DNA from: Ditylenchus dipsaci
Lineage: Eukaryota > Nematoda > Chromadorea > Rhabditida > Anguinidae
Assembly: GCA_004194705.1 (NCBI GenBank)
Contig: SADC01001349.1
Location: 1 to 64,000 of the forward strand
Length of the DNA stretch: 64,000 nucleotides
Direction of reading: 5' to 3'
Positions 1-10,823 of this stretch are shown in pieces. A program made the translations under genes and the position numbers. Position 1 is the stretch's first letter. Each line of letters begins with the position of its first letter. The notes beneath the pieces are model-generated. The model ran no database searches. It saw only the letters and a list, made by a program, of their open reading frames with translations, and was not told the DNA's origin.

Positions 1-711
1 GATTTCTTTGGTACTTTTTAATCAGTCTTTTAATCATATTTTTTATCCGAGACTTCTCATCTGTACTTTTTCTAATGATTTGTACCTTGTTTAGGATCTA
101 AATCTTTAGAAATTTCCACGTTTATATCAAAATCTTTATTTTATTACTGAAATTTTAACAAGCACTGGATAAATGACCTTTTTGTCGGAAAATGACCGAA
201 GTTTACTTTATTTGGCAAAATCGACTTTATTTTGAAATTTTGAGATCAGGGCCTTTATCTAATCCTATTAAACAAACGAAATTTTTTAATGGTTTGGTTT
301 AAAATGACCAAAATCCAAGTTTTTCTAGCTTTCTCGGTTTTTGTCATTTTTTTTTAAACTTATTTTTTCAAGAGGCCATAATTCGACACTTCTTTATCTA
401 CAATTATACAGTAATAAAGTTTTTAGCACCTCTTGAACTGCGCTACAAATAGTTCTGAGATGTTATTAGAACGCTTTACACTCAATCAAACTTTTAATCA
501 CTTGAAGGATCATGAAACTTGAAAAGAATAGCGATTTCCGAAATTTGGATTCGCGCGGACCAGCCTGACTTGGTCAATAATCTTTTCGAATATTTTTTTG
601 TGTGCCTGTTAGTTAATATATAACAATTCCTTGCAATAAAAATCTGTAGAGCATCAGAAGTCGCCTAACTAGTCCAACCTGAATGATGTCAGCAAAGTTG
701 GGCTCGACTAC
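1..711. other. Intergenic, no gene seen
   Basis: AT-rich sequence without a convincing coding exon. Positions about 425-515 resemble the interior of the palindromic element at 55078-55496: both contain AACTGCGCTA followed by a related ACACTCAAT and TTTTAATC stretch. This looks like a decayed copy of that element. Confidence 0.5.
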
Positions 712-952
712 TACAGGTGTCTCAAAATATTGGGTATTTTTCGAAAATTTTGTGTAGCTAGCCCTTTGCCCGGTCGATTCCTGATTTTTTGGGAATTTTC
801 CACAAAAGTATTTTGATTTTTTTCATCCCACTTCAGTTCAGAAGAAAACCATTTATAAGGCAGAGCAAGAAAATTTAAAAAAAAATAAGAGATTTAGACA
901 ACTGTTGCGTAAATTTTCAAAAAAATACCCACTACTTTTGAGACACCCTGTA
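712..952. mobile_element. Small MITE with mariner-like ends
   Basis: The left end reads ACAGGTGTCTCAAAATATTG, and the right end is its near inverse, closing with TTTTGAGACACCCTGT. The inverted arms span about 40 bp each. TA dinucleotides flank both ends (712-713 and 951-952), the target preference of Tc1/mariner elements. There is no coding capacity inside, so it is non-autonomous. Confidence 0.7.
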
Positions 953-1447
953 CATGGTTCAAAGTTTTGAAATTTTTTAAACGCAACCAAAAAAATTGTG
1001 CGTGCTAGCTTTCATTAAGGGCCTGGCCAGAATGCGAATTACGATGTAGAAGTGAAGTGATGTCTAGATCTCGCGTTTTTTCGTTGAAAAATGTCAATTC
1101 TGATATACCGTATTTCTTCTAGCAGCTCCCGGGTCTCTAATAAACCCACACCCCCAACCCAACTCAAATCTGTTTATTGAACTTTTTTAACTGCCATGAG
1201 CTCTAGCTTTAGATCTTATTCCCGAGGAGCACTTTAAGGGGGGGGGTGGTATAACCGAGTAGCGCCGATTTTTGTTCATAAAATCTGCGCGGCCAGGTAG
1301 CCGCCATCACTCAACTCTAATAATGACGACTGAAGCATTCAGGTAAAGGTACTCAAGCATTTAAGTAAAAAAAGTAAAAAAACAAGTGTCACAAAAAGTA
1401 CCAAACGCCCCTATGCCGGAAAAAGCATCCCTTAAATTTGACGTTTA

Positions 1448-2660
1448 CCGGGTGACCAAAAAAAAAGGGACCACTTGGACTTTTTTCTTTAACTGTTTAT
1501 AAAATTTTGTTTTTTAGCATGGCAGATTACGGAAGGCTATTATTAAGCTTAATCAAAAAGGAAAATCGAAAGAGAAAATATCGGAGCTGCTTGATGTGCC
1601 AAAAACGACCGTTCATAAAATCATTGTTAAATACAACAAAACTGGAACCACAGATAGACGGCGTGGAAGTGGACGCCCAAGAACAGCTCGAACACCAGCA
1701 AACAAACGAAAAATCAAAGAAAGATCTAGCGGAATCCGAGCAGCCGAAAAAATTCGAAAACGAAGATGGCTGCCGTTTTAGGAATTGGTCGAGAATCAGT
1801 CGGCAACATTCTGCATAAAGACCTTGGGATGAAATCGCGAAAAAGAAGCCGAGGGTCAAAACTTGGAAGACGGAAAGATGCCCTCGGTAAGTTTTTCATT
1901 TTTTCATGACTTTTCCATTTTTTTAGACTTTTGCGAAGATTTGGTGGCGGACGTCATCGGTTGATCATGTTCTCGGACGAAGCCTGTACGACATCGAACA
2001 AGCACACAACACTCAAAACGACCGAAATTGGAGCGAGCAACCTCTTCCACTCAACGATCGAATCATCCCTCGCCAGCAACATCCAAAGCAAGTCATGGTC
2101 TGGGCCGGAGTTGGTCATGGAGTCAAAACGCCGTTGTTCTTTGTTCGGCAGGTGTCAGCATCAACGGAGAAGTTTATCGAGAATTTTTGCGAACGGAAGT
2201 GTTTCCCTGGGCAAGAAGGCATTACGGAAATCGTCATTGGGTGTTCATGCAAGATCCAGCACCGGCGCACAAGGCAATCGAAACACAAGATCTCATCAGA
2301 GCGATGTGCCCGAATTCATCGAAGTCGACATCAGCCCACAGAGAAACAACGGAGAATGGCCGGCAACGTCACCGGATCTGAACCCATTGGATTATTCAAT
2401 TTGGAACGAGCTGAAGAGAAGAGCCTGCGTGAAAAAGCATCAGACAGTTGAGGCGTTGAAGCGAAGCTTGGTGAATGCATGGAATGAGATCCCGCAGGAT
2501 ATGATCGATCGGGCTGTGGATGATTTTCCAAAGCGTTTAAGAAAATGCATCCAAGCAAACGGTGGATATTTCGAAAATAAATAGATAAATTGTTTTTGTT
2601 GTTGTTTTCATTTACAAAAAATAAAATTTTCCAAGTGGTCCTTTTTTTTTGGTCACCCGG
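1448..2660 (+). mobile_element. Tc1/mariner transposon, maT-like, decayed
   Basis: A complete element of 1213 bp. It has near-perfect terminal inverted repeats of about 30 bp (left CCGGGTGACC followed by nine A, then GGACCACTTGG; the right end is the inverse) and is flanked by TA at 1446-1447 and 2661-2662. The interior carries one transposase reading on the plus strand. The ends are nearly identical, so the insertion is probably not ancient, although the coding region is broken. Confidence 0.93.
1519..2584 (+). pseudogene. Mariner-type transposase with an intron and frameshifts
   Basis: Cut-and-paste transposase of the DDD class. Order: N-terminal helix-turn-helix (ISELLDVPKTTVHKII), basic linker with GSGRPRTAR, second HTH (VLGIGRESVGNIL), then the catalytic core with FSDE (first D at 1976), WVFMQDPAPAH (second D at 2253) and SPDLNPLDYSIW (third D at 2390). 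A 40 bp intron with GTAAGT and TTTTTTTAG borders lies at 1887-1926, and removing it keeps frame (phase 2). The reading frame changes at least four times: before the first HTH, near 1760, near 1845, and between the catalytic D residues. The LNPLD signature fits the maT group. The last D-D interval is long, about 45 residues if one base is missing. Not functional as written. Confidence 0.9.
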
Positions 2661-2662
2661 TA

Positions 2663-3032
2663 AAATTCTTGATAGCAAATTTTATTTTTATTCAGCTTTT
2701 CAATGCGGATCTCTCCTATGCTTTTTAGTCAAGTATAAAGGTGTGCCACAATTATTTTTTAAAGTATTTTTCGGTTTATTAAACCTACTGTTGTGTCTAC
2801 TTTTCTTACGCCAGCTTAAGCACGTGATCAATAAAGGTAACGTTGTAAGTCCCTTTAATGAATTAATAAAAAATCGAAAATTAACCGCAAGTTTTCATTC
2901 TACACAATAAGTATATTCACGTTAAAATGCTGAATTATTCTGTAATTTTGGGAAAAGGAATCGAAAATGACATTTATAAATTCAACTTTTTAAGGAATGC
3001 AAAATAAATGAAAAAAGTTAAACAATGTACCA
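2663..3032. other. Intergenic, nothing recognised
   Basis: AT-rich spacer between the mariner and the next MITE. No coding exon, RNA gene or repeat arm is evident. Confidence 0.5.
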
Positions 3033-3444
3033 TACAGTCGAGTTCTCATTAACATACGCCCCAAAACTTCGTTCCCCGCCTAGGGTCCGACACTTTTTTT
3101 TACCTCTATTTTTAAGGGCTTTTTTTAAGTTCTGTTCTTACAGTCTGGTCCCAAATATTGCAAGGGTTCCGACTTTACCGATTGTTTTTCAAAAAATAAA
3201 AAGTTTCGCCAGTTAAAAAACAAAACCTCATATAAGGCCACCCCTTTTGAAAACAGGTGGCCTTATATCGAAGTTTTGGTTTTTTGGAGCCAAGGATGTT
3301 CGGTTTTTTTGAAAAAAAATCGGAAATCTCTGCGACTGTTAAGACAGAACTCTTAAAAATATTTTATATATTTGAGTTAGAAAAGTGTTGGACCCTAGGC
3401 GGGGACGAACTTTTGGAGTGGCCTTAAATCCGGGTTCTACTGTG
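3033..3444. mobile_element. Pogo/Tigger-type MITE, copy 1
   Basis: The ends are CAGTCGAGTTCTC and the inverse of CAGTAGAACCCGG, with a TA at the left border. The arms share GTTCCCCGCCTAGGGTCCGA and AGTTCTGT blocks in inverted orientation. This is one member of a family in the window with CAGTCRAACCTCG-like termini, which resemble pogo/Tigger ends. No transposase. Confidence 0.75.
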
Positions 3445-4119
3445 AAATTTATAAAAACCATCTTCAGTCAGCTTAAACAAATTAAACTTAATGTGTTATA
3501 AAAAAATTTGTTTTCAGAAAAATAGAGCTATAAAAGTAACCATATTTTGTGAAATTTGCTTTAATATTTTGCCCGAGTACGTTTTCTTCTTCTATTTAAT
3601 AGTAAGTGAAATAGTTTATTTTTTATTTTTTTCAACTCGAAGTTATTTCAGATCACAGAAAATTCACTGAGAATTTACAAAGGTCAATTATCTAGTCTAC
3701 TAGCTCACTGGAATCGTTTTGCTGCAGCGCTTTTTATTCATTAATTATGTTTAATTTTTCCAACTTTATTCCAAAAAGTTCGATTAATGTTATGAAAAAA
3801 AGTATATCAGTACAGAAAGTAATAACTCGAAACAGCATGTTTTAACGTAGTTGTTTTAACAAACTAAGTGAAATGTATCTATTTTTTTATAGAAAAATTT
3901 ATTTTTTATGCAAGTGCAATAAAAGGATTTTCAACCAATGAGAGATTCTGTCAGTGAAAAAATTCACAATGGTTAAGGTGATTAAGGTGATAAGGTGATT
4001 ATGTTAACTGTAATCACCATGATCACTTTGATCACCATATTATCACAACTATAATTGACAGGGGGGACCAAGGCATTTTTCAATAAAGAACAACAGGGGG
4101 GGCCAAGGCAAAAAAAGGA
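3445..4119. other. Intergenic, nothing recognised
   Basis: AT-rich. A short GGTGATTAAGGTGATAAGG tract near 3976-4045 is imperfectly repetitive. No exon is supported. Confidence 0.45.
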
Positions 4120-4139
4120 CAGGATACTCCGGTAGGGGT

Positions 4140-4237
4140 CCGGGACAATTCGCCTCCGGGCCGATTCGCCTCCCGGGACAATTCGCCTCCAGGGACAATT
4201 CGCCTCCAGGACAATTCGCCTCCGGGACAATTCGCGT
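4140..4237 (+). repeat. Word array: about six copies of GACAATTCGCCTCC
   Basis: Tandem units of 15-17 bp built on GACAATTCGCCTCC, with GCCGATTCGCC as a variant. The same word occurs inverted at 5690-5797. The outer flanks also match in inverted orientation (CTCCGGTAGGGGTCC here, CTACCGGAGGGGAC inverted there), so the pair may be the two subterminal arrays of one 1.7 kb element or of two related ones. Any open reading frame across it is a by-product of the repeat. Confidence 0.75.
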
Positions 4238-4589
4238 CCGGTACAAAAAAGTAGTAGAAGTAATCTTTGTAAAGTCACAGTCAACATACCACATTCAAAC
4301 CCTTATTTTCGACGTGAAATTGTGTGGTAAATCTTGTTTGATAGGACTGAAACCGCGATTTCACCCATCCGAACCCCAAAACCCAGGGTAGGTACCTTTA
4401 GGTCAGGTGTATGTTCACGTGTATGGCCTACAAATTTGAAAAAAAAATTAAATCGAAAACCAACCATGCTATCAAATGTAAAATCATGTGGTGAATCAGG
4501 TTTGATAATATCAAAAATTTTGAGTTCATTGAAGCGATCCCCACAATTAGAGGTAGGTATCCCTTGTCCAGGTGTATATTCATTTACGG

Positions 4590-4660
4590 GCGTTAAGCGA
4601 ATCGATCCACACCAAACTGATCCATACCAAATTGGTCCACACACAAAATGGTCCACACTT
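4590..4660 (+). repeat. Word array around GATCCACACCAAA
   Basis: Four degenerate tandem units of about 15-17 bp (CGATCCACACCAAACT, GATCCATACCAAATT, GGTCCACACACAAAA, GGTCCACAC). Same style of array as others in this window, with its own word. Confidence 0.55.
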
Positions 4661-4708
4661 TTCAAATTCGTACATTTTGAAAAATTTTGTAGTCTGAACC
4701 GACCAAAC

Positions 4709-4996
4709 CAAGTGGTCGTCCACTTGGAGCATTTTTTTTTACTTTTTTTGGTTTCCAAAACCTATTTTCTGCGCTAACTCGGGAATGCTGAAGATGGTTT
4801 GATAGTGGTGAAATGCCGTTTTGTAAGCTATTTTCGAGTTTTGGCAAGTTCAATTATTTCCCAATAACTAAAAATACCATACAAAACCTTCTTTTACTAT
4901 TATCGAACCATCTTCAGCATGCTCAAATTAGTCCAGAAAACAGGTTTCGCAATATGAAAAACGTAAAAAAAATTGCACCAAATTGACGACCACTTG
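4709..4996. mobile_element. Foldback MITE, GTGGTCGTCCACTTGG family, copy 1
   Basis: The ends carry AAGTGGTCGTCCACTTGG and the inverse GACGACCACTTG. The arms pair over about 75 bp each and include TGCTGAAGATGGTTTGATAG against its inverse. A second copy lies at 49586-49908 and a half copy at 17140-17293. A loose word GTGGTCGTCCACTTGGATC at 5131-5149 looks like a terminal scrap. Confidence 0.75.
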
Positions 4997-5689
4997 ATTT
5001 TGTTGTACTCAGGTAGTCCAGTGGTACCCGGATAGTAATATTTTCGTCATGTAAAGAACTTTCAAAATTTAAAATGTTTTCTATGATCCAACCTTAGTTC
5101 TCATGGATAATCCATGCCCTAACTAAGCCATGTGGTCGTCCACTTGGATCAAAAGAAAGGCAGCTAAAGTTGGTTATAGCCTGATAAATTTTGAGGTCAA
5201 ATAATTGTTGTCTCTGTTATCTGAGCAGGGTAAGAATGCCTTTATGAACAGGAGCAATTGTCCATTTTATACAGGTTTCCGGTGAATACGTGGTATAAAA
5301 TTCAATTTGAAAAAGAGATGCAACACCGTGGGTATCCACTTGGTTCATATGAGTGTCCATTTGGTGAAATGTTTGTCAGTTTATCTAAACCATCTAAATC
5401 TGAGATATTTTATGTAACTATCTGTTTTAATGAACGTATCTAAAATTTGAGTAACTTTAGTGGCTGAAATTTTTCTGACTAGCTAGAGACCTCCATGATC
5501 CTAGTGAACCATCTAAATGAACAACACAATGGACAACAACATGAGAAAATTAGGGCGATCCGATGATGGATTGACAGAAAAGTTCAAAAAATGATTCGAA
5601 TACAACATTACCTTAACTGCAAAAATAAAAACTAAGAATAAGCTTATTGTTCGTGAGTGAACTGACAGACTGGAATGTAATTGGAAGCG

Positions 5690-5797
5690 AATTGTCCCGG
5701 AGGCGAATCGGCCCGGAGGCGAATTGTCCTGGAGGCGAATTGTCCTGGGAGGCGAATCGGCCGGAGGCGAATTGTCCTGGAGGCGAATTGTCCGTGT
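5690..5797 (-). repeat. Word array: about seven inverted copies of GGAGGCGAATTGTCC
   Basis: The inverse of the word array at 4140-4237, with seven tandem units. GGCGAATCGGCC variants occur in both arrays, so they share ancestry. The 4.25-5.68 kb interval between them holds the foldback MITE at 4709 and no convincing gene. Confidence 0.75.
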
Positions 5798-6615
5798 CCC
5801 CTCCGGTAGAGCCAGAATTCCAATTTTTTTCCGAAAACCCATTCTAAACACCCCAAACCACCCAAAAAAAATAAAACTACTCTAAACACCACGAGTTCAT
5901 TCGAACCTTTCCAAAATACCTTGAAATATCCCAAACCGCTCCAAACTAATGAAACTCTGCCAAACCATCCCAACATAGTTTGAAACACTTAATAATACCC
6001 TAAACTCCACAAATGCTCTGAAGCATCCTAAACTCACAAAAACACTTGATTGTGGTCGATCCCTCGAAAAACTATTAAATACACGCCCTTCCTAAAGAAT
6101 AGAATAAGAATAGAATAAAAGAATAGAAATGGAATATAAACCCCCCCCCCTTCAAAACCCTATAGAAATATAACCCAACAACCCCGCCTCTTAAACGCTA
6201 CTGTAATACAGTTAGCGAAAATTTCCTATACTTTTCGTAAAATTATAAGGTTTATTTTTTGGTTCTTTCAAATGTTTCGTATGAAACTAAATTTTCGTAT
6301 GAAAGCAAGTGACACACGGATAGAAAGTCAAGACGACAATTTCTTATGAATATAAAAAAAAGATGATGCACTAAATCCAATTCACTGCTCACCAGCCTGA
6401 AGAAAAAACTATAGCTGACCTCAATGAGTCGTCGCAAAAGTTAGGCTTTTAAGAGTACTGTGCTTTTAAGGGTACTACACTTATGTTGAGAGACGTTCTT
6501 TTACTATTTGATAGCCGAGATTTTAGACTTTCTTCAAGGTTATTCATAGTTTACACATAAATTATAAAATGGAATAGTAAATAAAAGTAAGAGCAACATT
6601 TTCTAAACTTTCATT
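5798..6615. other. Intergenic, nothing recognised
   Basis: Includes a C-rich tract at 5850-6060 with a loose CCAAAC/ACCCCAAACC pattern and a poly-C run near 6141. No exon is supported; the receptor gene ends at its 3' boundary. Confidence 0.45.
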
Positions 6616-9600
6616 CTACATTGCTGAATTAGTGTTAGAACGTTCTATCCTGGCTGTTGTAGTTGTTACGATTTCTTTGTCTTTTGTTTGTCCTTTGCAT
6701 CTTCTTAATACAGAAAACCACATTTGCTTGGCATCTTTTTGAATAGTAGGATTAAAGGCCAGGTAAATAACTGGTGGAAAGCCTAAAACTTTTTATTTAA
6801 AATACGAAAAGTATGAAAGCTAAACCATGTATATGAAGCCAGCAAAATGTGGCGAAATGAATAAGAATTTTGCTTGGAACATATACATCATAGACACATA
6901 CACTGAACAAGTTACAAAATTTAGCATGCTTATAATGAACACTTGTAATAGCATCTGCAAAATTATTAATTATTTTCACAGAATGGCTTTAAAAATTTTC
7001 CTTGGTTCAAATAGCCGTAAATTTTTTCAGAAATCGATTTTTATTTTTAAAAATCGGGCGCTATTTGCATATACCCCACCCCTCTCCAGATAAACTTTTT
7101 TTAAATAATCCCAAAGACCATATATCGACCTAGAACCGCCTCAAGAAATCAAAAAAGCCATTGTTTTTGAGTTTCGGTCAACGAAAAATTGAGTTTTGAT
7201 GTGACCCAAAACTACACTTTTCGACCATTATTAAAGGGATTTACGGCTGGGTGGAAAGAGACCAAAATGGTGCTAATTTTGAACAAAAAGGAAAGTTTTG
7301 AACGTATTTTCGAATATGGGGCCTACCGCATAAATAAACTCCGGTATGCATGCTTTTTCATGCATCCAGAGTCACTTTCGAGTGATCTGTGTCTAAGACA
7401 ATTGAGTGCGCGCATATTTAACCATCAAGTCCCCTGCGTCCCCTTCGGGAGTGACTCTTGACCAAAAATGTATTTAGATGCTTTTTTGCGAAGAAAGTTG
7501 ATGTTGAAAAAATGGGAGTAGAGCATGCAAAAAGCGTCAAAAATCGTATTTTTGGACATTACACAAACCCATCAAAATGTATATTATTTGTAGAAAAAAT
7601 CGACTACTACGAAAAGTTATAGTTATCAGAAATGGAAACAATTTCTTAGGTCAGCTTGTAGCATAAAAAATGTAAACATACTAATTTCTGCTGTTTAGAC
7701 ACCTGTTTGCTAGCTTCTAATTTCCGAGACTTTGCGTTAAAATAGCAAAGCAAAAACAATGTAAAGTAAAGGTATTGCAACGGCGAATGTTCCTTCCCAG
7801 AATAAGTGGAAAGCAATCACATACTAAACATGAAAATGAAAGATAAATAAAAGCTTCCAATTGCCCGTTTCATAAAAGTTTTTTTTTCGCTATAAATTAT
7901 CTTTTTAAAGTAACCTTTTAGTTAAAACACATCATTCCTGATGGCAGATATACCCATATATACCCCACTTTTAACGGGGCATGACCACACGTTCAAAATC
8001 GGTGCCTACCGATTCAAACAATTTTCCTGATCATTGAATATTTGTACAGATTTTTCAACTTGGTTTTAATGAAGCAAGGCCTAGAATAAAATTTAAGGTA
8101 CAGTTTTGTTAGAAACCAAGTTAAAAATCATCACAAGAGTTCAATAATTAGGAACTTTTTTGAATTTTCAGACACCAATTTTAAGGCCTCGAAGGATGAA
8201 AACTGGGTACATCGAATTTCTATCATTTTTTAAAGAAATCAATTTTTTTTAAAGCCATACCTGAAAACTTAAATTTTGAAAAAAATGTTTATGTGAATTA
8301 GGTCTTGTAGCTTTAAAACCGCGCTACAAGGTGGTTTTAAGATATTTTTTCAAGATAGAGTTAAAGCGCTAAATCATCAATTTATTTTTTGACCAGTTAA
8401 AATGGTGAAAATGGATGTTGAAATTTCAAAATGACCTAACACGTTCTTAGAGCCAAATCGTGACTGTTCTAAAGTATTTAAAATAAAATTTATATACAAT
8501 ACGAAAAAGTAGACTCAGGGCTAATGGTAATGTAATGGTGGCATGGTAACGAAAATCGTAAAATATAAAACTTCAATAGTCTATGCAAAATGGCACCAAA
8601 TTATATAGTAAATTTAAAAAAAAGGAAACTGGAATTTTTACGCCGAAAATTGGGAAAAATTGAAAGTTAGTTTTTTTTATGGGATTAATATTAATTAGAG
8701 TAATCTTTGGTGTGCTTAAATCTTCTATAATTTGTTTTTTTCCCAACTCACATCTCCATCCGTGTCTTCCTGGTACCCTGCGTAAGGATTGAAAGACCAG
8801 CTGAAATAAATGCCAGTAAATAGTAAAGGCCTGACGAAAAAAGCAATGCAGAATGCCCAGGTAATAGCTGCACAAAACCAGATGTAGATGCGTCGACCTA
8901 AACATTGTTTGATAAAAAATAACAAAATTAATAAAAAAAAAATGACCTCCGAAAATTAAGTTTTCAAGTTCAGACGACAGCATAGCGATACATCTATCAA
9001 TGACCAACAAAAGCTGGCCTGAAGTTTCAAAAATCCAAAATACTAAAAAACTAAAAATTTTTTTTGTTTAAGTATTTTAGCCTACACCAAGCGTAGCATC
9101 CAAGAAAGTATATCAAGGTAGGATGCGAGCAATACACTACTCCAGTAATTGCAAAATATCCGTGCAAAAAGCCCACAAACCACAAACTTGAACAGTCAAC
9201 CATACTTATAAAAAATAAAAATTTGTAGCAAGGATTGTTCATATGGCGGTAGATTGACGGGATGCATGGAATGTAGAGAAACTGCAAATAAAAGAAATTA
9301 TACACCAATTTTTTTGGTAGGCGACAAATTTTGTTTCCTTGAATTTCTGAGTTGTGTAGCTGTGTAATATTTTGAAACAAAAATAATAATTTGCCTCGGT
9401 AGTACAGTCGAGTCCTGCTTTAGTGTATACCCCGAAAGTTCGTTCCCACCTTGGGTCCGACACTTTTTTACCTTAAATTTTGAAGTCTTTTTTAAGTTCT
9501 GATTCGACAGTCTAGTCCAAAATATCGTAAGGATCCGATTTTGTCGGTCTTTTCTAAAAAAAAAAACAACTTATCCATTTAGACCCACCAATCCCGCTTT

Positions 9601-10034
9601 AGTGTACTCCTTTAATAATTCAGAAACGACCGGCAAAATAGAATCCTTACGATATAAGACCCAAGGTGGGAACGAACTTTCAGGGTGTACACTAAAGCGG
9701 GACTCGACTGTACTACCGAGGACATGACATGAATAAAATGAAATTTAAGTGAAATTTAAGGCAGGAAAATATGAAATTCGCGCTTAGGCATCGGTTTTTG
9801 CTTTAGAGACTATACTAAAATATCGTCATTTTTACAGGCTTAAATTTTCGACTTATTCAAAATAAGGAGGCATATTTTGCCATGTTATAAACTTACATAG
9901 TAAAAAGCAGCCAATGCAATAAAAATATTCCTTCAGGTATATGCACGTTTTAAAGCGGCACAATCCTCTACGGTAATGTTAATACACCCATAAAGTTGTC
10001 TATGTTTTTCAAGGTGTAACAAATACAACTCCAT
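6616..10034 (-). CDS. Class-T serpentine receptor (srt family), receptor A
   Basis: Nematode seven-transmembrane chemoreceptor family (Srt). Seven exons on the minus strand: 10034-9897, 9281-9086, 9018-8947, 8897-8752, 7823-7703, 6954-6826, 6782-6616, all with GT-AG borders. Family signatures in order: FLYIPCIP with NNPCYKFLFF; GVVYCSHPTLIY; WCQLLLVIDRC; GRRIYIWFC with SFNPYAGY; IPLLYIVFALLF; HGFPPVIYLAFNPTIQ. The exons carry the hydrophobic blocks for all seven helices. Breaks: an in-frame TGA at 9935-9933 in exon 1, a one-base surplus near 7740 and a one-base deficit near 6880. The intron at 9282-9896 holds a pogo MITE; the 6.95-7.70 and 7.82-8.75 kb introns hold foldback fragments. It is either a recent pseudogene or an uncorrected consensus. 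Homologous to receptor B at 57-59 kb, with matching intron positions. Confidence 0.88.
7045..7465. repeat. Foldback family A fragment in a receptor A intron
   Basis: Starts GGGCGCTATTTGCATATACC and carries the family core TACCGCATAAATAAACTC, GTCACTTTCGAGTGATCTGT and GTCCCCTTCGGGAG. Only one arm is clear, with AGTGACTCTTGACC as the start of the opposite arm. Full-length relatives lie at 26253-26936 and 39150-39990. Confidence 0.6.
9413..9712. mobile_element. Pogo/Tigger-type MITE, copy 2, inside a palindrome
   Basis: The ends are CAGTCGAGTCCTGCTTTAGT and its inverse, duplicating TA. The interior shares GTTCCCACCTTGGGTCCGAC with the copies at 3033 and 59605. The flanks CCTCGGTAG (9404-9412) and CTACCGAGG (9713-9721) are inverse to each other, so the empty site would have been a perfect 20 bp palindrome with TA at its centre. 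Lies in the first intron of receptor A. Confidence 0.85.
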
Positions 10035-10823
10035 TGTAAAAAACTTTAAGTTCAAAGCTTGATAAATAATGTTCTCCAATTACCCGGACTAAAAAAATTA
10101 GACTACTGTAATAGCGAGGAACTTGAGAAAAATTGCTAATCAAAGTCTAAAAAATTAAATTATGTAATTTTTTGTTGAAAATTGAATTAATGTCTACTTT
10201 TAAAACGTTTAATCTGTTAAAAATATTTACAGGTGTTTAAATAATTGAAGTATCAGAGGATGTGTACCAGCTATGTCTTCTAATCCTATATAAGTGTTTA
10301 GTCAATTTGATGTAAATTAGAGGTGAGACGGAAGACTAAAAAATTAGAACAAAATTCAAAGCCAAAAGTTAAAAAATTAGAAACTTGAAGCCGAAAATTG
10401 GAAGGAAAAAGTGGATTGCAGTCTTGAACAATCTCCCCCGCCCTCCCCCAGTGCTCGGATGAAAGAGATAACCTTATATTCGTGTTTTTCGAGCCCAATT
10501 TCATCAGAAAGATTTTTTTCAATTCTGAGCAAAAACTATTTTTTTCCAACTACAGGGTAAGTATGATGGTTTTTAGCCAAAATTGCAAAAACTTTAAAAT
10601 GGCGCTTGTGAAATTTAAATGGAATAAGGGCTTTAGGGAAGAGAAGAGAATAAAATGTTAAAAATGAATTTTACCAGGTTTTCAGTCAATATTTTTAAAT
10701 TAAAATTGGTGGTCTTTGAACTTATAAAAGAAATAAGGGGAGAACAGGGGCTGCTTTGGCTAAAGTACAAAATCCACCCCTGGCTTAAAAATGCCCAAAA
10801 TAGTGAACTAAGGCCGTTTTGGC
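10035..10823. other. Intergenic with repeat scraps
   Basis: Between receptor A and the hAT element. Positions 10430-10545 (CCGCCCTCCCCCAG, CGTGTTTTTCGAGCCC) match 40020-40150 in inverted orientation, so this is a dispersed repeat. No gene seen. Confidence 0.45.

Noticed and set aside
3982..4294. Open frames rich in EANCP / RRRIV repeats
   Set aside because: They are translations of the GACAATTCGCCTCC word array (and the mirrored array at 5690) and not proteins.
4303..4777. Overlapping open frames of about 150 codons on both strands
   Set aside because: They cover the same repeat DNA in opposite directions, lack domain signals or splice context, and run into the word array and foldback at 4590-4996.
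9897..10034. TGA in receptor A exon 1 as selenocysteine or altered genetic code
   Set aside because: The other genes here use standard stops, and the aligned family position is small or glycine-like; a GGA to TGA change or base error is simpler.
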